This document shows, piece after piece, positions 45,162 to 50,620 of a DNA stretch of 50,620 nt. Under the pieces are notes generated by a model. It searched no databases. It was not told the DNA's origin and saw only the letters and a program-made list of their open reading frames with translations. Numbering within the stretch: position 1 is the stretch's first letter; each line of letters begins with the position of its first letter. Origin of the DNA: Gammaproteobacteria bacterium (lineage in GTDB: Bacteria; Pseudomonadota; Gammaproteobacteria; Steroidobacterales; Steroidobacteraceae). The stretch lies in the NCBI GenBank assembly GCA_028293725.1, contig JAQGOE010000340.1:1-50620 (forward strand), read 5' to 3'. A program made the translations under genes and the position numbers.

Positions 45162-46220
45162 GTGAACCGCTACGTCCTGTTTCCGTTTCGCGGTGGCGCA
45201 CTCGCGCTGGTGCTCACCTTCACCCTCGGACTGGAGTTGGCCGCACACGCCGGTTACGGGGGCTGGTTGCTCGGCTTCATGTTGATGTCCTGGTTTTTTA
45301 AATATTGCTTTATTCTCCTCGACACCATCGTGACCGGCGCCACCGAGTCACCCGTGTTGTCCATTGAAATGGTCAACCCGATCGACGAGCAGCGGCCGCT
45401 CGGACAGGCGCTGCTCATCGCGGGCGGCGGCGCGCTCTCTTATGAATTGGGGCAGCTCGTAGGCCCGGCGCTGGGGTGGTTGACGGCCGCTCTGCTGTTG
45501 CTGCTTCTGCCCGCGAGCATCGCGACACTGGGGCTGACGGGAAATCTGCTACGGGCCGCGTGGCCGCCGGAGCTCTGGTCGATCGTCAAGGGCGTTGGAC
45601 GCGACTACCTGTGGCTCATCGGCGCGATCCCGGGCCTGGCTGTCATCTTCGGCACCCTGGCCCATTATGGTGCATCGTCCTGGGTGTTGATTCCCGCGGG
45701 ACAGCTGTCATTTTTACTTGCTTTCGCGCTCGTTGGGAGTGTTCTACACGAGCACCGGCTGGAACTCGGCATCGAGTATCGGACTTTGCAGGAGAGCATC
45801 GCGGAGCGCACCGAGCGCGAGCTCGCGAGCGAGCGCAACCACATGATGGATCATGCTTACATGAAATTTCGTGTCGGCAAGCCAGCGGAGGGCTGGCAAG
45901 AAATCCAGACCTGGCTGACAGCGCGCGGCGCCGGCGCGGACGCACGCGACATTGTCCTGCCCGAGCATCGGGCGGTGTTAGCTATCGCGGCTCGCTGGGA
46001 CGATGTCCGGGCCGCCGACAAACTCACCAACGAGCTGCTCGAGTTATATTTCTCGAGGCGCCAGGCCGGCCGCGCCCTCGACGTCGTCGAGGAGCGGCTG
46101 GCTTCCAACCCGAAGTTCAGGCCAACACAGGCTGCACACACACTCAGACTCGCGGAACTCGCGGCGGCGGCGGGTAAGCGGGCGCTGCGCCGGCAGCTGA
46201 TCCCTGACGAAGGCGCGTGA
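45162..46220 (+). CDS. Membrane protein of unknown function with helical C-terminal domain
   Basis: 352 residues. Five or six membrane helices lie in the first 210 residues (about 8-24, 32-50, 83-105, 105-125, 150-168, 175-195). The soluble remainder (215-350) is helical with spaced Ala/Leu/Glu positions like TPR repeats (AEGWQEIQTWL, RDIVLPEHRAVLAIAARWDD, RALDVVEERLASN). I do not recognise the family. GTG start at 45162. It converges on the hotdog-like gene with seven bases between stops. Confidence 0.7.
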   Translation: MNRYVLFPFRGGALALVLTFTLGLELAAHAGYGGWLLGFMLMSWFFKYCFILLDTIVTGATESPVLSIEMVNPIDEQRPLGQALLIAGGGALSYELGQLVGPALGWLTAALLLLLLPASIATLGLTGNLLRAAWPPELWSIVKGVGRDYLWLIGAIPGLAVIFGTLAHYGASSWVLIPAGQLSFLLAFALVGSVLHEHRLELGIEYRTLQESIAERTERELASERNHMMDHAYMKFRVGKPAEGWQEIQTWLTARGAGADARDIVLPEHRAVLAIAARWDDVRAADKLTNELLELYFSRRQAGRALDVVEERLASNPKFRPTQAAHTLRLAELAAAAGKRALRRQLIPDEGA

Positions 46221-46227
46221 CCTCAAC

Positions 46228-46953
46228 TTAGGGGGCTGGGCTGCTAGGGGGGCCTGGACTCCTAGGCTCGATCCACAGAGCCTGTGCCCGACCGCACAGT
46301 TCTCCGTCCTCGTCGAAAATCGCAGTACCGGCTTCGTGCTTGCGGCCGTCCTCGCTCATGCGCCAGCCGACGACGGTGCAGGACTCGTCGACGTGTACGA
46401 GACGATCGAGGTGCACGGTGAATTCCGCCAGAAGCATCATCCGGTCGTCGGCGGTCAGCGCGTAATAACCCGGGCAATCCAACGCGGCTGACATGAACTC
46501 GGGCCGTATCTTGCCGTCACCCCGATCGAGTGAGGCGTCCGGTACCCACGGAGCGGCTACGACTCCACGCTCGGGAATTGCCCCCGCGAAAATCCGCATC
46601 CCATCGCCTCGCGGCCGTTGCGTGCCGCAGACGAAACAGGTTGGGAATCTATGCGCGAGGAACCCTGTATAGCGACGTGACGCCTCTACCGCCTCGAAAT
46701 AACTCACCGCCGGCGGCAGCTCGAGCTTCAATTCCGAATGCTTTGCCTCCCCGATCGCCACATCGCCGTGCCGGACCGCGAAGGCGCCTTCCCCGCGCTC
46801 CACGACTTCCAGCTCGGTATCGAGCGGCGGCGGCTTGAGCAGCCTCACGGCGAGCGTGTCGGATGCCAGTGTGGCAACGAGTCCCGCGAAATACCCTCCG
46901 TTGGAAGAGCTCGCCGGTCCGCAAAAGCGTCGCGCTATGGTGATGGTTTTCAT
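46228..46953 (-). CDS. Hotdog-fold thioesterase-like protein
   Basis: 241 residues. The N-terminal half has a hotdog-like pattern (SSSNGGYFAGLVATLAS, TLAVRLLKPPPLDTELEV). A CFVCGTQRP element at mid-protein precedes a second half with PEFMSAALDCPGYYAL and LAEFTVHLDRLVH. This resembles the tandem-hotdog acyl-CoA thioesterase-like proteins, but the active site is not certain and no substrate can be named. Its ATG overlaps the transporter stop by four bases, so the two are co-translated. Confidence 0.7.
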   Translation of the reverse strand: MKTITIARRFCGPASSSNGGYFAGLVATLASDTLAVRLLKPPPLDTELEVVERGEGAFAVRHGDVAIGEAKHSELKLELPPAVSYFEAVEASRRYTGFLAHRFPTCFVCGTQRPRGDGMRIFAGAIPERGVVAAPWVPDASLDRGDGKIRPEFMSAALDCPGYYALTADDRMMLLAEFTVHLDRLVHVDESCTVVGWRMSEDGRKHEAGTAIFDEDGELCGRAQALWIEPRSPGPPSSPAP

Positions 46954-48212
46954 TTGGCGAACGATACCCGATGTTGCGCGGCTCGCCACAGTGCGAATCC
47001 AATCAGCGCGGCGCACAAGGACGTTTCGCTGAGCGTTAGCAGCGATCCGCTCGCCAACGGTGCCAGGGCGCCAAATACCACTGCCGAGATCACGATCGAG
47101 ACGCAGGATTGTACCGACGCCGCGGACCCCCGCGCCTTGGGAAACAGATCGAGCATACGCAGTGAGAGGGTGGGTGACACTAACTGCACGCCTACCGCGA
47201 TCACCGTGATCAATAGCTGTTGTACCAGCAGCGGCGGCGTCTTGATCAGTGCATGCAGGGCCACCGTGAGAGTCGCGCCGACCAGCTGGCATTCGAAGCC
47301 CCATTGAGACTGCCGGGTCGCGGGGACTCGGCCCGCCATGCGGCCCGAAAGCCACGCGCCGATTACAAAGCCGCTGATGACGGGCAGAAAAAGGTTCGCG
47401 AACTGCGTCTCGCTCAGATGCCACAGATCGAGCACTACCGCGGGCGCGGCGCCGATGTAGCACATCATGGTGGCGAAGTTGGCGCCCATCGCCAGAGCGA
47501 GCAGGAGGAACTCACCATGCCCGGCGACGCGCAACGCGGTGCGCGCCAGCTCGGGCACGTGCAGGCGTGGCCGTCGCTCCGGGGGGTGGGTCTCGGGCAT
47601 CTTCCGATAACTCGCGATCAACAGGGCCGCGCCAAAGCACGCCATGAATCCAAACACCCCGCGCCACCCGAGCGTGACGTGAATCCATCCGCCAATGACC
47701 GGCGCTACAGCCGGCGCGAAGCCGAAGATCATGGTCACGAGACTCAGTAGCTTCTGCGCTTGCGGCCCGTCATAGAGGTCGCGAATTACCGCGCGGCCGA
47801 CGATTACACCAACGCCTACGCTGGCTCCCTGAAAGGCGCGAAATAAAAGCAAGGTCGCGAAAGTCGGTGCAAACGTGCAGCCGATGGATGCGGCGGTGTA
47901 CACCGCCAGTCCGACGAGAATGACGCGCCTGCGGCCAATCGCGTCCGACAGCGGCCCCTGTACGAGCGACATGAATGCCAGCGGCAGCATGTACACCGTG
48001 AGTGTTTGCTGAACCGCCCAGGCGCTGACCGAGAACCGCTCGGCAATGGCATGAAACGAAGGAAAGAACGTATCGATCGAGAACGGGCCCGCCATGGACA
48101 AGGCGGCCAGCAGTAGGGCTAACCCACCATGGCGGCCCTTTGGCGGGCTAGCTGGAAGCGGCGGTTCAGGTGCGAGCCGCTCCGCGGAGCTTTCGCAACC
48201 ATTCTGTGGCAT
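46950..48212 (-). CDS. Bcr/CflA family drug-resistance MFS transporter
   Basis: About 420 residues with twelve predicted membrane helices. Family marks are SIDTFFPSFHAIAERF in helix 1, LVQGPLSDAIGRRRVILVGL (motif A) and GVGVIVGRAVIRDLYDG. It exports drugs or small metabolites using the proton gradient. The ATG at 48212 lies 47 bases inside the 3' end of trpA; no other start exists before helix 1, so the overlap is real, or the transporter starts at the nearby GTG at 48218. It is read as an extension of the trp transcript. Confidence 0.88.
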   Translation of the reverse strand: MPQNGCESSAERLAPEPPLPASPPKGRHGGLALLLAALSMAGPFSIDTFFPSFHAIAERFSVSAWAVQQTLTVYMLPLAFMSLVQGPLSDAIGRRRVILVGLAVYTAASIGCTFAPTFATLLLFRAFQGASVGVGVIVGRAVIRDLYDGPQAQKLLSLVTMIFGFAPAVAPVIGGWIHVTLGWRGVFGFMACFGAALLIASYRKMPETHPPERRPRLHVPELARTALRVAGHGEFLLLALAMGANFATMMCYIGAAPAVVLDLWHLSETQFANLFLPVISGFVIGAWLSGRMAGRVPATRQSQWGFECQLVGATLTVALHALIKTPPLLVQQLLITVIAVGVQLVSPTLSLRMLDLFPKARGSAASVQSCVSIVISAVVFGALAPLASGSLLTLSETSLCAALIGFALWRAAQHRVSFAK

Positions 48213-48945
48213 CTTCACCGCGCTCGAGAACCTCCACCAACGCCGAACCAATCACGACTCCGTCAACATGGCCACGGAGCAATTCCACCTGCTCGCGGCT
48301 GCGGATGCCGAATCCGGCACAAACAGGGACGGAAGCCAACTCGCGCACGCGATCCAGGTAGTGTACGACTTCCGTGGGCACCGCGACGTTCTTACCCGTG
48401 GTACCGGTCATAGTGACCGCATACACAAAGCCCTGACTGCCGGCACATAACTGCTGCATACGCTCGGGTTTTGTAACGGGCGTGACCATCTGCACCAGCG
48501 CGAGCTGATGGGCGTCCAGCCCCGCACGCATCTCGTCGCTCTCGTCGAGCGGCAGGTCCGGCACGATAAACCCCGAAACCCCGGCTTTCACGGCGGCAGC
48601 CGCGAGGCGCTTTATTCCAAACGCCAGCAAGGGATTCATGTAGCTCATCAGGAGGAGCGGCGTCTCGAATCGCGGCATGGCTTCGAGCTCGGCAAGAATC
48701 CAACGCAAACTCACACCCTGCGCGAGTGCCGCGTGGCTCGAGCGCTGAATCGTCACTCCATCGGCCATCGGGTCCGTGAACGGAACACCGATCTCCACCA
48801 CATCGGCACCGGCAGCAACGGCCCGCAGGTGCTCGCGAAATTTCTCGCGGCTTGGATAGCCCGCTGTCAGGAATCCCACGAGGGCCGGCTCGCCCTTGGC
48901 CGCGGCGGCGCGAATCGCCCCGCTGATCGCATCACGACCGCTCAT
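48166..48945 (-). CDS. trpA: Tryptophan synthase alpha subunit
   Basis: 259 residues. The catalytic acids are E51 and D62 in [15 protein letters not shown]; the phosphate-binding region is [10 protein letters not shown] to GSALVEVLE. It cleaves indole-3-glycerol phosphate to indole, which is channelled to TrpB. It overlaps trpB by four bases (ATGA), so it is translationally coupled. The 3' end overlaps the start of the MFS gene. Confidence 0.97.
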   Translation of the reverse strand: MSGRDAISGAIRAAAAKGEPALVGFLTAGYPSREKFREHLRAVAAGADVVEIGVPFTDPMADGVTIQRSSHAALAQGVSLRWILAELEAMPRFETPLLLMSYMNPLLAFGIKRLAAAAVKAGVSGFIVPDLPLDESDEMRAGLDAHQLALVQMVTPVTKPERMQQLCAGSQGFVYAVTMTGTTGKNVAVPTEVVHYLDRVRELASVPVCAGFGIRSREQVELLRGHVDGVVIGSALVEVLERGEDATEWLRKLRGAART

Positions 48946-50192
48946 CGGTTGCTCTCCTCGGCGAGCAGGGTCTTCTGCAGCGTCGGCATATCCTTATCGC
49001 CCCGCCCGGAAAGACAGACGACAACGTTGCGGCCTTTGTTCTTGGCGGCCCAGCGACGGGCACCGAAGAGCGCGTGTGCGCTTTCGATGGCCGGAAGAAT
49101 GCCTTCGTACCGGCTACACGCCTTCAAAGTATCGAGAGCCTCATCATCCGTCGACGCCAGGTAGCGAACACGACCGGCGGCGAGGAGGAGGGAGTGCTCA
49201 GGGCCCACACCGGGGTAGTCGAGTCCGGCCGACACGGAGTGCGTTTCCTGGATCTGCCCATCCTCGTCCTGCAGGAGCATTGAGAAACTGCCGTGCAGAA
49301 CGCCGGGACTGCCGAAAGACAAGGTCGCCGCGTTGTCACCCAGGCGTGGCCCACGACCACCGGCCTCGATTCCAATGATCTCCACGCTCGCATCGGGTAC
49401 GAACGCATGGAAGGCGCCGATGGAGTTCGAGCCACCGCCAACGCACGCGATGACCGCATCCGGAAGAGCCCCGGTTTCTTCGATCATCTGCGCACGAGCC
49501 TCGCGACCGATCACAGCCTGCAACTCGCGTACGAGATAGGGATAAGGATGCGGACCGACCGCCGAGCCGATCAGGTAGTAGGTCTCCGTTGGATCGGATA
49601 CCCAGGCGCGCAGAGCCTCGTCGATCGCAGCTCGCAGCGTGCGGTCTCCGCTCGTGACGGGGACACATTCCGCGCCGAGCAGGCGCATGCGTCCGACGTT
49701 TGGCGCCTGACGCTCCATGTCGATCTCGCCCATGTAGACCGTGCATGGTAAACCTAAGCGCGCGCAGGCGGCCGCGCTCGCCACACCGTGTTGTCCGGCT
49801 CCGGTCTCCGCGACGATGCGCTTCGCGCCGATCCGCTTCGCAAGCAGGGCTTGCCCGATCGCGTTGTTGATCTTGTGCGCGCCGGTGTGCGCGAGATCCT
49901 CGCGCTTCAGCCAGATGTTGGCGCCCCACAGCTCTGAGAGCCGCGCCGCGAAAGTAAGCGCCGTCGGACGGCCCACCCAGGTCTTCAGCTCGCGGTGAAA
50001 CGCGGCCTGGAAATCTTTGGAGTGCAGATGCTCGCGCACCCCTTGCTCGAGTCGCTCGAGCGCCGGGATGAGCGTTTCCGGCACATAACGACCCCCGAAG
50101 GGACCGAAGCGGCCGTGCGCATCGGGGAACTTGCCGGCGATGGAATCGGCCAGCAACCGGGGGCCATCTAGACCCATGTCTGACACTGTCAT
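48942..50192 (-). CDS. trpB: Tryptophan synthase beta subunit
   Basis: 416 residues. The PLP lysine is in [13 protein letters not shown], and the phosphate-cup motif is [12 protein letters not shown]. It condenses indole with serine to make tryptophan. N-terminal extension (about 20 residues before [15 protein letters not shown]) is slightly longer than in E. coli. The ATG overlaps the trpF stop by four bases. Confidence 0.97.
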   Translation of the reverse strand: MTVSDMGLDGPRLLADSIAGKFPDAHGRFGPFGGRYVPETLIPALERLEQGVREHLHSKDFQAAFHRELKTWVGRPTALTFAARLSELWGANIWLKREDLAHTGAHKINNAIGQALLAKRIGAKRIVAETGAGQHGVASAAACARLGLPCTVYMGEIDMERQAPNVGRMRLLGAECVPVTSGDRTLRAAIDEALRAWVSDPTETYYLIGSAVGPHPYPYLVRELQAVIGREARAQMIEETGALPDAVIACVGGGSNSIGAFHAFVPDASVEIIGIEAGGRGPRLGDNAATLSFGSPGVLHGSFSMLLQDEDGQIQETHSVSAGLDYPGVGPEHSLLLAAGRVRYLASTDDEALDTLKACSRYEGILPAIESAHALFGARRWAAKNKGRNVVVCLSGRGDKDMPTLQKTLLAEESNR

Positions 50193-50620
50193 ACGTGAAC
50201 CTCACAGACGGCGCCGGGTTCACGCGCCGCTCTCACAAAATTCATGATTTCGGCAGGGCTTTTGACACCCGGCCGTACCTCTACTCCGGTCGATACGTCG
50301 ACGCCGAACGGCTGTACCGCTGCGATGGCGGCCGCAACGTTGGCGGGATTCAGGCCTCCAGCGAGCACGAGCTCCGTACGACGTGCCACGCGGTGGGCCG
50401 CGGACCAATCACACGGCACTCCGGCGCCGCTCGTCAGGCCTTCGAAGAGCAGGCGGTGCGGGAGCACGACTAATTCGTCGCCATCATCGCCGCCGTCCCA
50501 ACCGCGACCCTGGTCATCGCGTTCGCCACGGCCTGCGGCACTCTTTCCGTCACCGGCTCCTCGCATCACTGGCAGCAGCTCGAGTTGTGTCGGCAGCCGC
50601 AATAGCCCGAGGTCGGTCGA
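50189..50620 (-). CDS. trpF: Phosphoribosylanthranilate isomerase, C-terminal part (partial)
   Basis: The frame runs off the right end of the window, leaving 143 readable codons. The C-terminal TIM-barrel phosphate site is clear: [17 protein letters not shown] and [11 protein letters not shown]. It isomerises phosphoribosylanthranilate in tryptophan synthesis. The DW segment (GAGVPCDW) is present, but the position of the usual catalytic aspartate before it reads LFEG, so Glu may substitute. A Gly/Asp/Arg-rich run of about 30 residues ([20 protein letters not shown] and on) fills a region that is normally structured, which is odd. Confidence 0.88.
   Translation of the reverse strand, partial: STDLGLLRLPTQLELLPVMRGAGDGKSAAGRGERDDQGRGWDGGDDGDELVVLPHRLLFEGLTSGAGVPCDWSAAHRVARRTELVLAGGLNPANVAAAIAAVQPFGVDVSTGVEVRPGVKSPAEIMNFVRAAREPGAVCEVHV

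Noticed and set aside
1..50620. CRISPR arrays, tRNA/rRNA genes, insertion sequences, prophage genes
   Set aside because: I looked for spaced direct repeats, tRNA-like arms, transposases and phage proteins and found none that I could support. The Xer stub at 40802 is the only recombinase-related piece apart from xerC.

Overview
The window is a compact, GC-rich piece of a bacterial chromosome, almost entirely coding. The gene set (hslVU behind dapF-DUF484-xerC, algZ/algR-like signalling pair, ubiquinone genes ubiK, ubiE, ubiJ and ubiB, trpF-trpB-trpA) points to a gammaproteobacterium. By inference it belongs near the Steroidobacteraceae/Nevskiales/Xanthomonadales side of the class; no rRNA is present to settle it. 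I saw no insertion sequence, prophage, CRISPR array, tRNA or rRNA gene.

Layout. 1-4.9 kb: the tail of a cytochrome c5-like gene, comM, ubiK, and an ammonium channel gene behind a near-consensus sigma-54 promoter. 4.9-7.7 kb: a hydroxyisobutyrate-dehydrogenase-like gene followed by algZ/algR-like signalling genes. 7.6-12.6 kb (minus): a six-gene unit, CoA-binding protein-dapF-DUF484-xerC-hslV-hslU. 12.6-19.6 kb: an iron-sulfur flavin reductase, then on the minus strand ppa, sodB, a GH15 glycosidase, a phospholipase D/cardiolipin synthase-like gene and its YbhP-like partner, plus a small lipoprotein. 19.8-26 kb: a KAS III enzyme, the 39-residue ribosomal protein bTHX, a divergent module (Cache-HAMP-GGDEF-EAL protein facing a cupredoxin and an outer-membrane barrel), and an RNA-binding RRM protein. 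26.4-31.2 kb: a three-gene 2-oxoacid oxidoreductase operon whose third subunit is a GltD-like flavoprotein with ferredoxin clusters. 31.3-41.2 kb: a signalling block with three hybrid histidine kinases, a NarL-type regulator, a regulator with a MarR-like output, and two stubs (a half receiver and a lone Xer core-binding domain). DUF971-ubiE lies inside this block and ubiJ-ubiB directly after it. 43.5-46.2 kb: a MATE transporter and unknown membrane proteins. 46.2-50.6 kb (minus): trpF-trpB-trpA running by overlaps into a Bcr/CflA transporter and a hotdog-like protein.

How it works together: most genes are housekeeping (respiratory quinone, tryptophan, lysine/peptidoglycan precursor, proteolysis, chromosome dimer resolution). 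The parts that depart from a plain core genome are the copper-protein/barrel/c-di-GMP module (21.1-25.6 kb), the NADP-type 2-oxoacid oxidoreductase, the paired kinases of which one has a decayed receiver, and the REC-stub/Xer-stub pair at 40.5-41.2 kb. I found no complete system that I can call new with confidence; the copper-protein module and the stub pair are the best candidates.
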